Source of the DNA: JAUXFS01 sp963772635
GTDB taxonomy: Bacteria; Pseudomonadota; Alphaproteobacteria; Rhodospirillales; Defluviicoccaceae
Direction: 5' to 3'
DNA length: 64,000 bases
Assembly (NCBI GenBank): GCA_963772635.1
Contig: CAVYYK010000044.1
Location: forward strand, 124,001-188,000
Of this stretch, positions 55,789-64,000 are shown in pieces; the stretch's first letter is position 1; each line of letters opens with the position of its first letter. A program made the translations under genes and the position numbers. The notes under the pieces were generated by a model. The model worked only from the letters and a program-made list of their open reading frames with translations. It had not been told where the DNA came from and searched no databases.

Positions 55789-55826
55789 GTTCACTCACCA
55801 GACATCGCTTGTCCTGGTTAGTGAAC
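55789..55826. promoter_or_regulatory. Long inverted repeat upstream of the two-component operon
   Basis: GTTCACTCACCAG (55789-55801) and CTGGTTAGTGAAC (55814-55826) are complementary at 12 of 13 positions around a 12-base spacer. There is no T-run on either side. It lies 120 bases upstream of the response regulator start and 103 from tRNA-Ala. It may be an operator or the end of a transcript. Confidence 0.45.
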
Positions 55827-55928
55827 CTTACTCCGTCAGAAGGGGATGCGAACCGCTGGCTTCCCTAGCGGATGGCGTAACCGGTAGTGTGGCCAAGAGA
55901 ATGATCACCCGGGCCGCTACGCCAAGGG

Positions 55929-56004
<76 letters not shown>

Positions 56005-56163
56005 ACAAACCTTTTCGATGCCCGAGCATGCTTTATGCGCGAGCGCGGGATAATGGGAGTTGATGCCTGTCGCTGTCAAGGCTCCGAGCATTGTTGCGCC
56101 TTGCACCCGATCACCCGGGCCGTTACGTTACCGCCGAATTTTGGGAGGTGAGACGGCTCTATC

Positions 56164-56466
56164 ATGGACGTGATTATCGGTCCTCTTTTCTGGCTGATCA
56201 CGACGGTGATCGACCTGTATGTCTGGGTGATCATCATCGGCGCGGTGCTGAGCTGGCTTGTCGCGTTCAACGTCGTCAACACCCGCAACCGGTTCGTCTG
56301 GGCTGTCGGGGACTTCATCCATCGGATCAGCGAGCCCGCGCTTCGCCCCATTCGCAGCATCCTGCCCAACCTGGGTGGCATCGATATCTCGCCGGTGGTC
56401 CTCATCCTCCTCCTGGTCTTTACCAAACAGGTCCTGTCCCGTCTTTATGTCTCCGTCGGCTTCTGA
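56164..56466 (+). CDS. YggT family membrane protein
   Basis: The protein of 100 residues has two hydrophobic helices and the YggT motif RISEPALRPIRSILPNLGGI between them, preceded by VWVIIIGAVLSWLVAFNVVN. Members are inner-membrane proteins associated with osmotic tolerance or cell-division gene neighbourhoods. GGGAGG precedes the ATG by about 14 bases. It overlaps the DUF167 gene by 20 bases. Confidence 0.9.
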   Translation: MDVIIGPLFWLITTVIDLYVWVIIIGAVLSWLVAFNVVNTRNRFVWAVGDFIHRISEPALRPIRSILPNLGGIDISPVVLILLLVFTKQVLSRLYVSVGF

Positions 56467-56806
56467 CGGGATTTTGCTTTCCTTGCCGTTTTCCGCCACT
56501 CGGAGCGGAGTTCGCGTGCGGGTGCGGGTGGCGCCGAGAGCGGCCGGGAACCGCATCGACGGGATTGTTGGTGACGGCGAGGGGGGCGCTATCTTGAAGG
56601 TCGCAGTGACCGCGCCGCCGGAGGGGGGAAAAGCCAACGCGGCATTGATCAAGCTGCTTGCCCGCGAATGGCGCCTGCCCAAGTCGTCTCTCGCGGTGAC
56701 AGCCGGCGCGAGCGAGCGGCGGAAAACAGTCAGCATCGAGGGGGATGCTCGGGAACTGACGAAAAGACTTACCGCGTGGGCGGCGAAACGGGGATCGATT
56801 GACTGA
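56447..56806 (+). CDS. DUF167 (YggU) family protein
   Basis: The protein of 119 residues carries VRVAPRAAGNRIDGIVGDGE, VTAPPEGGKANAALIKLLAR and LPKSSLAVTAGASERRKTVS, the conserved DUF167 core. The gene commonly follows yggT. The ATG at 56447 lies within the end of yggT, without a strong ribosome binding site, so it is probably coupled. Function unknown. Confidence 0.88.
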   Translation: MSPSASDGILLSLPFSATRSGVRVRVRVAPRAAGNRIDGIVGDGEGGAILKVAVTAPPEGGKANAALIKLLAREWRLPKSSLAVTAGASERRKTVSIEGDARELTKRLTAWAAKRGSID

Positions 56807-56815
56807 GGACGACTC

Positions 56816-57709
56816 ATGACCAACAAGGCGGATATCATCGACGGCCGGGCGTTGGCGGCGAAGCTTCGCGCGTCCATACGCGACCAGGTGGAGCGTGTCC
56901 GCAAGCATGATCGCTTAACCCCGGGGCTGGCCGTCGTCCTGGTCGGCGAAGATCCGGCGAGCCAGATCTACGTGCGCACCAAGACCCGGCAAACCGAAGA
57001 AGTGGGCATGATATCCTTCGCCCACCACCTGCCCGAGGACGTTCGCGAGGAGGATTTGCTGACCCTGATCGGCAGCCTCAATCGGGATGACAGGGTTCAC
57101 GGAATCCTCGTGCAGCTACCGCTACCGGCGCATATTCGGACCGAGGCCATCCTTACCACCGTCGACCCGGACAAGGACGTCGACGGGTTCCATGTGGTCA
57201 ATGCCGGCAAACTCGCCGTGGGTGCCGCCGGCGCCATGGTCCCGTGCACGCCGGTCGGGTGCATGAAACTGGTCGAGAGTCGGCTCTCCGATCTGACCGG
57301 CCTCAAGGCTTTGGTGTTGGGCCGCTCCAATATCGTCGGCAAGCCGATGGCGAACCTGTTGCTCGCCGAGAACTGTACGGTAACCATCGCCCATTCGAAG
57401 ACCAGGGATCTGCCTTCGGAATGCCGGCAGGCCGACATCCTGGTGGCGGCGGTGGGGCGGGCGCGGATGGTCCGCGGGGACTGGATCAAGCCCGGGGCGA
57501 CGGTGATCGATGTCGGGATCAACCGCATCCCGTCCGACAACGGAAAGACCCGGCTCGTCGGCGACGTCGACTTCGATGAGGCCTTGGAAGTGGCGGGGGC
57601 GATTACGCCTGTGCCCGGGGGCGTCGGTCCGATGACCGTCGCCTGCCTGCTGCGCAACACACTGGTGGCCGCGTGTCGGCAGCGCGGGATAGAACCGCCT
57701 GATTTGTAG
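56816..57709 (+). CDS. folD: Bifunctional methylenetetrahydrofolate dehydrogenase / methenyl-THF cyclohydrolase
   Basis: The protein of 297 residues interconverts 5,10-methylene-, methenyl- and 10-formyl-tetrahydrofolate with NADP. It has VVLVGEDPASQIYVRTKTRQ with the catalytic Lys, VQLPLPAHI, DVDGFHVVNAGKL, LVLGRSNIVGKPMANLLLAE and the end AGAITPVPGGVGPMTVACLL. It starts 9 bases after DUF167. Confidence 0.97.
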   Translation: MTNKADIIDGRALAAKLRASIRDQVERVRKHDRLTPGLAVVLVGEDPASQIYVRTKTRQTEEVGMISFAHHLPEDVREEDLLTLIGSLNRDDRVHGILVQLPLPAHIRTEAILTTVDPDKDVDGFHVVNAGKLAVGAAGAMVPCTPVGCMKLVESRLSDLTGLKALVLGRSNIVGKPMANLLLAENCTVTIAHSKTRDLPSECRQADILVAAVGRARMVRGDWIKPGATVIDVGINRIPSDNGKTRLVGDVDFDEALEVAGAITPVPGGVGPMTVACLLRNTLVAACRQRGIEPPDL

Positions 57710-57771
57710 ATTTGCAGCTTTTGGGATTGCGAATCGGAATTATATCCCTATTATTATTCTGGTCAATAATT

Positions 57772-57790
57772 GAGAATGGTTCGCATTTTC
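57772..57790. promoter_or_regulatory. Candidate Fur box upstream of the feo operon
   Basis: The 19-mer GAGAATGGTTCGCATTTTC matches the classic Fur consensus (GATAATGATAATCATTATC) at 13 of 19 positions and is dyad-like (TGAGAAT/ATTTTCA). It lies about 70 bases before the first feoA in an AT-rich leader. Iron repression by Fur is the expected control of feo genes. Confidence 0.5.
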
Positions 57791-57860
57791 ACCTTGAACA
57801 TCGCTTCGAATTTTGATTAGTTTGTCGATCGAAAGTTCACAAACACAAGAACCGGGTGAC

Positions 57861-58124
57861 ATGGAAAAGTGCAAAATTAATCGGGCATCTTTCCCGCTGA
57901 GTTTGGCCGCGGAAGGCGAAAACGTACGGATCACCGCGATCAATGGCGGTCGCGGTGTCGGCTTCAGGCTGACCGAATTGGGGTTACCCGTCGGCAGCGA
58001 ACTGATGCTGACACAGCGAAACAGTGGAGGTCCTGTCGTCGTCGCCTGCAGGGACACGCGGATCGCGCTAGGCGCCGGAATGGCCCATCGCATCATGGTT
58101 GCGCCGGTGATGAAAGATAGCTGA
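57861..58124 (+). CDS. feoA: Ferrous iron transport protein A, first copy
   Basis: The protein of 87 residues has an SH3-like fold: LSLAAEGENVRITAINGGRG, then FRLTELGLPVGSELMLTQRN and VVVACRDTRIALGAGMAHRI MV. This matches FeoA. It begins at ATG 57861 with GGGTGA upstream. The stop overlaps the next start by one base (TGATG). Two FeoA copies often precede FeoB in alphaproteobacteria; this one is the more diverged. Confidence 0.88.
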   Translation: MEKCKINRASFPLSLAAEGENVRITAINGGRGVGFRLTELGLPVGSELMLTQRNSGGPVVVACRDTRIALGAGMAHRIMVAPVMKDS

Positions 58125-58357
58125 TGACAGTCGACCTCGGAAACATGGCCGTCGGCGAGAAGGGGCGCGTAGTCCGATTGGGGCGTGGCAACCGGCCCTA
58201 TCGAGAGAAGCTTCTGTCCATGGGCCTGACGCCTGGTACTGAATTCACCGTCGTTCGTCTAGCCCCGCTGGGGGATCCGCTGGAGATCAACGTTCGCGGA
58301 TACGCCGTCAGCCTGCGCAAGGGCGAGGCTCAATTGCTACAGGTTGAAAGAGTCTGA
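58124..58357 (+). CDS. feoA: Ferrous iron transport protein A, second copy
   Basis: The protein of 77 residues has VGEKGRVVRLGRGNRPYREK, LLSMGLTPGTEFTVVRLAPL and GDPLEINVRGYAVSLRKGEA, the standard FeoA pattern. It is translationally coupled to the first copy and lies 3 bases from feoB. FeoA proteins bind the FeoB cytoplasmic domain. Confidence 0.93.
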   Translation: MTVDLGNMAVGEKGRVVRLGRGNRPYREKLLSMGLTPGTEFTVVRLAPLGDPLEINVRGYAVSLRKGEAQLLQVERV

Positions 58358-58360
58358 CAC

Positions 58361-60682
58361 ATGGGGTCCGTCACCGTCTGCGTCGTTGGTAATCCCAACT
58401 GCGGCAAGACCACCCTGTTCAACAACCTGACCGGTGCCCGTCAGCGGGTTGGCAATTGGCCGGGAGTCACGGTCGAGCGAAAGTCCGGCCGCTACCGGCG
58501 CGATGGCGTTGAGGTCGAAGTCGTCGACCTGCCGGGCGTCTATTCCCTCGGCGTTACGTCGGTATCTTCGGTCGACGAGCGGATCGCCCGCGACTATGTC
58601 CTGTCGGGCGGGGCCGACCTCGCCGTCAACATCGTCGATGCCTCCAACCTGGAGCGGAACCTGTACCTGACCACGCAGTTGCTGGAAATGCGGGTGCCGA
58701 TGGTGGTCGCGCTGAACATGATGGATGTGGCGCGCGACAGCAAGATCGAGATTGACGTTCGGGCCTTGCAGGAGCGTCTGGGGTGTCCGGTCGTTCCCTT
58801 GGTGGCGAGCCGCGGCGAGGGCGTCGATCGTTTGAGGACGGTAATCGGCGAAGCGGCGCGCGATCGACATTTGCCGACGGTGGAGTTTGGTTATCTCCCG
58901 GAGATCGAGGATGCCATCCTAGAACTGATACCCGTCGTATCCGACATCGCCACAGCGCGGAAACTGGATGCCCGCTGGCTGGCGATAAAGTTGCTCGAGG
59001 ACGATGAAGGTGCCCGGCGAATCACCGGCGATGTCGCCGACGCGGTCCTCGCCAGACAGCAAGAAGCGGTTGCCGATAGGGACGGCGAGGATGCCGATAT
59101 CCTCATCGCGGACGGCCGCTACGGCTTTGCCAATACATTGATGCGAGAGACCGTGCGCCGGCCCGGTGTGGTGGGGCGGACCGTTTCCGACAGGATCGAT
59201 CGGGTCGTTCTCAATCGGGTTCTGGGAATCCCCATTTTTCTGATCGTCATGTATCTGATGTTTATGTTCACCATCAATTTCGCCAGCGCCTTCATCGATT
59301 TCTTCGATATCCTCTTCGGCGCCGTCCTGGTCGACGGGGCGGGCGCGGTTCTGGCGAATCTGAACAGCCCGCCTTGGCTGACGGTGCTCATCGCCAACGG
59401 CGTCGGCGGTGGTATCCAGACGGTAGCCACCTTCATCCCGGTTATCGGTTTTCTCTATCTGTTTCTCTCGTTTCTCGAGGATTCCGGCTACATGGCGCGG
59501 GCTGCGTTCGTCATGGACCGGTTCATGCGGAGCGTCGGTTTACCCGGCAAGTCCTTCATCCCTCTTATCGTCGGTTTTGGCTGCAATGTTCCGGCGATCA
59601 TGGCGACACGGACGCTGGAGCAGCCACGCGAGCGGATCATGACGGTGATGATGGCGCCATTCATGTCCTGCGGCGCGCGGCTTCCGGTCTACGCCCTGTT
59701 CGCCGTCGCCTTCTTCCCGGTGGGCGGGCAGAACCTGGTCTTCGCTCTGTATCTCATCGGTATCGGCTTTGCCGTGATGACCGGCCTCGTGCTCAGGAAT
59801 ACCATGCTCAAGGGCGAGGCGTCGGCGTTCGTGATGGAGCTGCCGCCTTATCATCTGCCGACCCTGAAGGGCGTCCTGTTGCGAACTTGGGATCGCTTGA
59901 AATCGTTCCTGTTTCGCGCCGGCAAAGTCATCGTCGCGGTCGTCGTTGTCCTGAGCTTCCTCAATTCACTCGGGACCGACGGCTCATTCGGCAACGAGGA
60001 CACGGATGGATCGGTCCTGGCAGTGGTGGCCAAATCGATCACTCCCGTGGTCAAACCGATGGGTATCGGCGAGGAGAACTGGCCTGCGACGGTCGGCATG
60101 CTCACCGGCATTTTCGCCAAGGAGGCGGTGGTTGGCACCCTCAATGCCCTGTACGGCAACCTCGGAGAGGACGGTGCCGGAGGCGTGGCCGAGCCTTTCG
60201 ATTTGTGGGCTGGCGTCGGCGCCGCCTTCGCCTCGGTTCCGGCGAACCTTGCCGACATGATCGGCGCCTTCGCCGATCCGTTGGGCGTCGACATTGGTGA
60301 CACGACCAGCGTCGAGGCCGCCGCCGAGGCGCAGGCCGTGACCGTCGGTACCTTTGGCGCAATGGTCGAGCGTTTCGACGGCAAGATCGGCGCTTTTGCC
60401 TACCTGCTCGCGGTGTTGCTCTACATGCCGTGCGTCGCCGCGATGGCGGCGATCTACCGGGAGACCGGTGCGGGGTGGGCGGTGTTCGCGTCGCTGTGGA
60501 CGACCGGTCTGGGCTACGGATCGGCGGTCGTCGTCTACCAGATCGGGACCTATGCCCGGGACCCCGGCGGCGCCACCGCCTGGATCGCCGCGGTCCTCGC
60601 CCTGTTCGTCGGTGCGCTGATCGTCCTGCGCCTCCTGGGGAACCGCGAGCCGTCCCTCCGGGTGCCGGTCGCGGCGGAGTAG
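58361..60682 (+). CDS. feoB: Ferrous iron transporter FeoB
   Basis: The protein of 773 residues has an N-terminal G domain with G1 VVGNPNCGKTTLFNNLTGAR, G3 VVDLPGVYSL and G4 ALNMMDVAR. A GDI-like helical region follows, then a membrane core with two Gate domains (VIGFLYLFLSFLEDSGYMAR, LIVGFGCNVPAIMATRTLEQ, MSCGARLPVYALFA, PCVAAMAAIYRETG). It imports Fe2+ across the inner membrane. The frame is intact and of normal length. Confidence 0.97.
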   Translation: MGSVTVCVVGNPNCGKTTLFNNLTGARQRVGNWPGVTVERKSGRYRRDGVEVEVVDLPGVYSLGVTSVSSVDERIARDYVLSGGADLAVNIVDASNLERNLYLTTQLLEMRVPMVVALNMMDVARDSKIEIDVRALQERLGCPVVPLVASRGEGVDRLRTVIGEAARDRHLPTVEFGYLPEIEDAILELIPVVSDIATARKLDARWLAIKLLEDDEGARRITGDVADAVLARQQEAVADRDGEDADILIADGRYGFANTLMRETVRRPGVVGRTVSDRIDRVVLNRVLGIPIFLIVMYLMFMFTINFASAFIDFFDILFGAVLVDGAGAVLANLNSPPWLTVLIANGVGGGIQTVATFIPVIGFLYLFLSFLEDSGYMARAAFVMDRFMRSVGLPGKSFIPLIVGFGCNVPAIMATRTLEQPRERIMTVMMAPFMSCGARLPVYALFAVAFFPVGGQNLVFALYLIGIGFAVMTGLVLRNTMLKGEASAFVMELPPYHLPTLKGVLLRTWDRLKSFLFRAGKVIVAVVVVLSFLNSLGTDGSFGNEDTDGSVLAVVAKSITPVVKPMGIGEENWPATVGMLTGIFAKEAVVGTLNALYGNLGEDGAGGVAEPFDLWAGVGAAFASVPANLADMIGAFADPLGVDIGDTTSVEAAAEAQAVTVGTFGAMVERFDGKIGAFAYLLAVLLYMPCVAAMAAIYRETGAGWAVFASLWTTGLGYGSAVVVYQIGTYARDPGGATAWIAAVLALFVGALIVLRLLGNREPSLRVPVAAE

Positions 60683-60686
60683 GTCG

Positions 60687-60911
60687 ATGATTCTCGGCGA
60701 GCTGAAATCCTACCTCACCGCGCGCAAACGGGTGCCGATCGCCGATCTGGCCAACCGCTTCGACGTCGAGCCGGACGCGCTTCGCGGCATGTTGCAGCTC
60801 TGGGTCGACAAGGGCCGGGTGCGGCGACTCGCAAGCGGCGGCGCCTGCGGGTCGTGCGCGCGATGCGGGGACGGCGATTCCGCCCCCGAAATCTACGAGT
60901 GGGTCGGCTAG
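60687..60911 (+). CDS. feoC: FeoC-like winged-helix protein with Cys cluster
   Basis: The protein of 74 residues starts MILGELKSYLTARKRVPIAD and has a winged-helix pattern DLANRFDVEPDALRGMLQLW. A loop with CGSCARCGDGD (three Cys) follows, as in FeoC proteins that bind an Fe-S cluster and tune FeoB. It lies 4 bases after feoB. Only three Cys are present, one fewer than the usual four. Confidence 0.82.
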   Translation: MILGELKSYLTARKRVPIADLANRFDVEPDALRGMLQLWVDKGRVRRLASGGACGSCARCGDGDSAPEIYEWVG

Positions 60912-60962
60912 GACCTCGCGCTACTCTGGAATCCCAACCGGTGCAGTGCTAGAAGCCCGTCC

Positions 60963-62765
60963 ATGACCGACCTTTCACGTATCCGCAACTTCGCCATCAT
61001 CGCCCACATCGATCACGGCAAGTCGACGCTGGCCGACCGGCTGATCCAGCTTTGCGGCGGGCTGTCCGAGCGGGAGATGCGCGAACAGGTGCTCGATTCC
61101 ATGGACATCGAGCGCGAGCGCGGCATCACCATCAAGGCGCAGGCGGTGCGGCTGAACTACTCGGCGCGTGACGGGCATACCTACGTTCTCAACCTGATAG
61201 ACACTCCCGGGCACGTGGACTTCTCCTACGAGGTCAGCCGCAGCCTTGCCGCCTGCGAGGGCTCGTTGCTGGTGGTCGACGCCACCCAGGGGGTGGAGGC
61301 GCAGACCCTGGCCAACGCCTATCTGGCGATCGAGAACGACCACGAGATCATCCCCGTGCTCAACAAGACCGACTTGCCGGCGGCCGAACCCGAACGGATC
61401 GTGGAGCAGATCGAGGATGTCATCGGCCTCGACGCCTCGCACACGATGCTGATCTCGGCGAAGACGGGCGACGGCGTGCCGGAGTTGCTCGAGGCGATGG
61501 TCGAGCGATTGCCGCCGCCCAAGGGCGATGTCGGGCAGCCGTTGAAGGCGCTGCTCGTCGACAGCTGGTACGATCCCTATCTCGGGGTGATGATCCTGGT
61601 GCGGATCGTCGACGGCGTCCTCGGCCGCGGCATGAAGGTGCGGATGATGGCGGCGGGCACCGTCCACCAGGTGGAGCAGGTCGGCGTGTTCTCGCCGAAA
61701 CCGACCCGGGTCGAGCAGCTGGGGCCGGGCGAGGTCGGCTACATCACCGCCGGCATCAAGACCGTCGCCGATACCAATGTCGGCGACACCATCACCGAGG
61801 AACGGCGTCGGGCGCAGACTCCGCTGCCCGGGTTCAAGCCGTCCCTTCCGGTGGTCTTCTGCGGGCTGTTCCCCACCGACGCCGGCGACTTCGATGACCT
61901 CCGCCAGTCGCTCGCCAAGTTGCGGCTCAACGATTCCAGCTTCCACTTCGAACCCGAAACCTCGGCGGCATTGGGCTCCGGTTTCCGCTGCGGCTTTCTC
62001 GGATTGCTGCACCTGGAAGTCATCCAGGAGCGCCTCGAGCGGGAGTTCGATCTCGATCTCATCGCCACCGCCCCCAGCGTCGTCTACCGGGTCCACATGA
62101 CCGACGGCACGACCGAAGAGTTGCACAACCCCGCCGACATGCCCGATCCGGTGAGGATCGCCGGCATCGACGAACCGTGGATCCGCGCCACCATCCTGTC
62201 GCCCGGCGAGCACGTGGGCGCGGTGTTGCAGCTGTGTACCGAGCGCCGCGGCGAGCAGATCGAGCTGACCTACGCCGGCAGCCGGGCGATGGCGATCTAC
62301 CGGTTGCCGCTGAACGAGGTGGTGTTCGACTTCCATGACCGCCTCAAGTCGATCTCGCGCGGCTACGCCAGCTTCGACTACGAGATCGACGGTTTCACCG
62401 CCGGCAACCTGGTCAAGGTCGGCATTCTGATCAACTCGGAGCCGGTGGACGCGTTCTCGTTCATCTGCGACCGCGGTCAGGCGGAGTTCCGCGGGCGGGC
62501 GATCTGCGAACGGCTCAAGGACCTGATCCCCAGGCAGCTGTTCAAGATCCCGATCCAGGCCGCCATCGGCGGCACGGTCATCGCCCGCGAAACGATCAGC
62601 GCCCTGCGCAAGGACGTCACCGCCAAGTGCTACGGCGGCGACATCTCCCGCAAGCGCAAGCTCCTCGACAAACAGAAGGCCGGCAAGAAGAAGATGCGCC
62701 AGTTCGGCAAGGTCGAGATTCCCCAGTCGGCTTTCATCGCCGCCCTCAAGATGGGCGACGACTGA
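60963..62765 (+). CDS. lepA: Elongation factor 4 (LepA)
   Basis: The GTPase of 600 residues has G1 IAHIDHGKSTLADRLI, G2 ERERGITIKAQAVRL, G3 DTPGHVDFSYEVSRS and G4 LNKTDLPAAEPE. EF-G-like domains and the LepA C-terminal domain follow (KAGKKKMRQFGKVEIPQSAF). It acts on translating ribosomes and is conserved in nearly all bacteria. It is intact and of normal length. Confidence 0.97.
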   Translation: MTDLSRIRNFAIIAHIDHGKSTLADRLIQLCGGLSEREMREQVLDSMDIERERGITIKAQAVRLNYSARDGHTYVLNLIDTPGHVDFSYEVSRSLAACEGSLLVVDATQGVEAQTLANAYLAIENDHEIIPVLNKTDLPAAEPERIVEQIEDVIGLDASHTMLISAKTGDGVPELLEAMVERLPPPKGDVGQPLKALLVDSWYDPYLGVMILVRIVDGVLGRGMKVRMMAAGTVHQVEQVGVFSPKPTRVEQLGPGEVGYITAGIKTVADTNVGDTITEERRRAQTPLPGFKPSLPVVFCGLFPTDAGDFDDLRQSLAKLRLNDSSFHFEPETSAALGSGFRCGFLGLLHLEVIQERLEREFDLDLIATAPSVVYRVHMTDGTTEELHNPADMPDPVRIAGIDEPWIRATILSPGEHVGAVLQLCTERRGEQIELTYAGSRAMAIYRLPLNEVVFDFHDRLKSISRGYASFDYEIDGFTAGNLVKVGILINSEPVDAFSFICDRGQAEFRGRAICERLKDLIPRQLFKIPIQAAIGGTVIARETISALRKDVTAKCYGGDISRKRKLLDKQKAGKKKMRQFGKVEIPQSAFIAALKMGDD

Positions 62766-62797
62766 CGCCCGGGCGAGGCCCTGCCGCGACCGTCTCT

Positions 62798-62823
62798 CCT
62801 ACTTGACGACCCTACTTGACGAC
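62798..62823. repeat. 13-bp tandem duplication at the end of the kinase-like gene
   Basis: CCTACTTGACGAC occurs twice in tandem (62798-62810, 62811-62823). The second copy contains the stop codon of the minus-strand gene, so the last codons and stop are duplicated past its end. It looks like a slippage event. Confidence 0.85.
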
Positions 62824-63504
62824 GGCTTGCGTCGGCCGCCGATCGAGGCCGCGGGCACGAACCGCGTGCAGCACGATCTCGACCACGTCGTCGAGGCGGC
62901 GGAAGTAGTCGGTGTTGACGATCAGGTCGAAGTTGGTGGGGTCGTTGTAGCGGGAATGGAAGATGTCCCAGACGAACTTGCCGCGCCGCTTGTTGCTGTT
63001 CTGCACCTCGCGCTTGGCCTCGGCGTAGCTGGTTCCCTCCTGCTCCGAGAGGCGGGTGGCGCAGGCTTCCACCGAGCCGACGATGCGCACCCGGAGCACG
63101 TCGCGCCCGGCGAGCACCACGTGGCTGCCGCGTCCGACGATCACCCCGCCGGTATGATAGAGACCGCGGATGACCACCGACAGGAAATGGGCGTATTCGT
63201 CGCGGGAGACGTGCTTGCCGAACACCGCCGAATAGATCCACGCGTCGACCGCGTCGAGCCTCTCGGTCAGGTTCTCCATCAGGTTACGGCTGACGTTGGC
63301 CTCGGCGGCGATGCCGTTGATGATCTCCTTGTCGTAGCACTCGATGTCGAGGCGCTCGGCGACGGCTTCGGCGATCCTGTCGCCGCCGCTTCCCGTCGTC
63401 CGCGAGAAGGTGATGACCGGCTTGCGAACGTGCCGCGCGGCCATCGGCGGCTGTTCGAGAGCCCTGACGATCGCTTCGATGACCCCTTGCGCGGTACCTG
63501 CCAT
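62812..63504 (-). CDS. Cytidylate-kinase-like family protein
   Basis: The protein of 230 residues has a P-loop-like SRTTGSGGDRIAEAVAERLD, CYDKEIINGIAAEANVSRNL, GGVIVGRGSHVVLAGRDVLR and IFHSRYNDPTNFDLIVNTDY, the pattern of the cytidylate-kinase-like family (AAA/NMP-kinase fold). Its substrate is not known; it is not the housekeeping Cmk, which has a longer NMP-binding region. It converges on lepA. Confidence 0.85.
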   Translation of the reverse strand: MAGTAQGVIEAIVRALEQPPMAARHVRKPVITFSRTTGSGGDRIAEAVAERLDIECYDKEIINGIAAEANVSRNLMENLTERLDAVDAWIYSAVFGKHVSRDEYAHFLSVVIRGLYHTGGVIVGRGSHVVLAGRDVLRVRIVGSVEACATRLSEQEGTSYAEAKREVQNSNKRRGKFVWDIFHSRYNDPTNFDLIVNTDYFRRLDDVVEIVLHAVRARGLDRRPTQAVVK

Positions 63505-63674
63505 GGATCCTTCTCCCCCGTGCGGCCGGACCTCTTTCTAGCATCGTTGCCCTTATTGTCAAAGGTCCGGCTGCAAATTAAACCGGTGATCGTCCGAGCA
63601 CGGTGATGGCATGGTCCGGGGCGGGTAAAACCGTTGCGACCGGCGGCGCCGTCGGGTACCGTTCGCGCCGTTCC

Positions 63675-63764
63675 GGAGGGATGGCCGAGTGGTTTAAGGC
63701 GCACGCCTGGAAAGCGTGTTCACGGGGAACCGTGTCGAGGGTTCGAATCCCTCTCCCTCCGCCA
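63675..63764 (+). tRNA. tRNA-Ser (anticodon GGA)
   Basis: The 90-base gene begins GGAGGGATGGCCGAGTGG and ends TCCCTCCGCCA. The 7-bp acceptor stem, anticodon stem CACGC/GCGTG with loop CTGGAAA, a long variable arm (TTCACGGGGAACCGTG) and T loop GGTTCGAATCC are present. GGA reads UCC and UCU. Confidence 0.97.
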
Positions 63765-64000
63765 CCGACCCCCGAAGTTTATCTCCGCTTGAGCACCGTT
63801 GGCGCAAGCGTCTGGAACAGGGCGGAATTTTGGGCTCGTTTCCTATACGCAAGTCCTTGGCTCTGATCCGTTTGGGCGGTATTTGGTTTCTTTTGCCGGG
63901 CCCGTCTCCGCGCGTTGGATGCGTGGGTGAGTTTCGCCGATAACAGGGAATTTTTGACGTTTCTGGGCGAATAACAGGGATATCAGGTCGCATCACGCTC
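63765..64000. other. Right-edge stretch after tRNA-Ser
   Basis: No gene with a start, ribosome binding site or family match is visible in these 236 bases. AATAACAGGGA-like words recur (GATAACAGGGAATTT near 63940 and AATAACAGGGATAT near 63971), spaced about 31 bases apart. Because tRNA-Ser genes are frequent integration sites, this could be the edge of an inserted element, but no integrase is in view. Confidence 0.4.

Overview
The window is GC-rich DNA from a free-living Gram-negative bacterium, most likely an alphaproteobacterium and possibly of the Rhodospirillales. Evidence for this is the DUF1127 gene, the PHB-type acetoacetyl-CoA reductase, the feoA-feoA-feoB-feoC-like order, several TRAP and ABC uptake systems, Tat-exported proteins and a PEP-CTERM-like sorting tail. 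Assignment to a genus is not possible from the sequence alone. No phage, IS transposase or CRISPR array was found.

Layout. 0-2.7 kb: a sparse, rearranged stretch with gene remnants, a 168-bp perfect direct repeat and a secreted protein built of four 47-residue repeats. 2.7-9 kb: an RND efflux pair, a PaiB-like flavin protein, a small periplasmic protein and NnrU. 9-18.4 kb: an RpiR regulator divergent from a TRAP transporter (dctQMP), followed by diaminopropionate ammonia-lyase, an N-carbamoyl-amino-acid-type amidohydrolase, a D-aminoacylase and a tartrate/malate-type dehydrogenase. This looks like one uptake and catabolic operon for a modified amino acid. 18.4-20.8 kb: a reverse-strand unit of DUF1847 protein, Tat-exported Fe-S aldo/keto reductase and a small membrane protein. 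21-24.8 kb: a broken STAND/TPR/winged-helix regulator and a decayed hemerythrin gene. 24.8-32.8 kb: a TAXI receptor, an MscS channel, a second RND pump with adaptor, a small secreted protein and a possibly exported nucleoside deaminase. 32.8-40.3 kb, all on the minus strand: MoaD-like protein, BNR-repeat protein, livJ-H-M-G-F and an M20 deacylase. 40.5-44.7 kb: a Ugp-like ABC importer. 44.7-49 kb: an AdoMet-decarboxylase-like protein with a patatin, a DMT exporter, PhaB and pterin dehydratase. 49-52.7 kb: a tightly overlapping metallopeptidase, Lon-like protease and universal stress protein unit. 52.8-56 kb: a truncated spondin-domain gene, a two-component system and tRNA-Ala. 56-64 kb: housekeeping genes (YggT, DUF167, folD, the feo operon with a possible Fur box, lepA, a cytidylate-kinase-like protein and tRNA-Ser).

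An important caveat concerns reading frames. Between about 9 and 45 kb many conserved genes are split by single-base frameshifts, and in most cases removing exactly one base, often a G or C in a short run, restores the family sequence. The 2.7-9 kb and 45-63 kb parts show none. I read most of these as sequence errors rather than decay, and give such genes as one entry with the break position. The exceptions, which look truly degraded, are the remnants below 1 kb, the hemerythrin fragment and possibly the large regulator.

Two themes recur. Three separate import operons have a strong GC hairpin just after the substrate-binding-protein gene. ATGA start/stop overlaps link most operon members.
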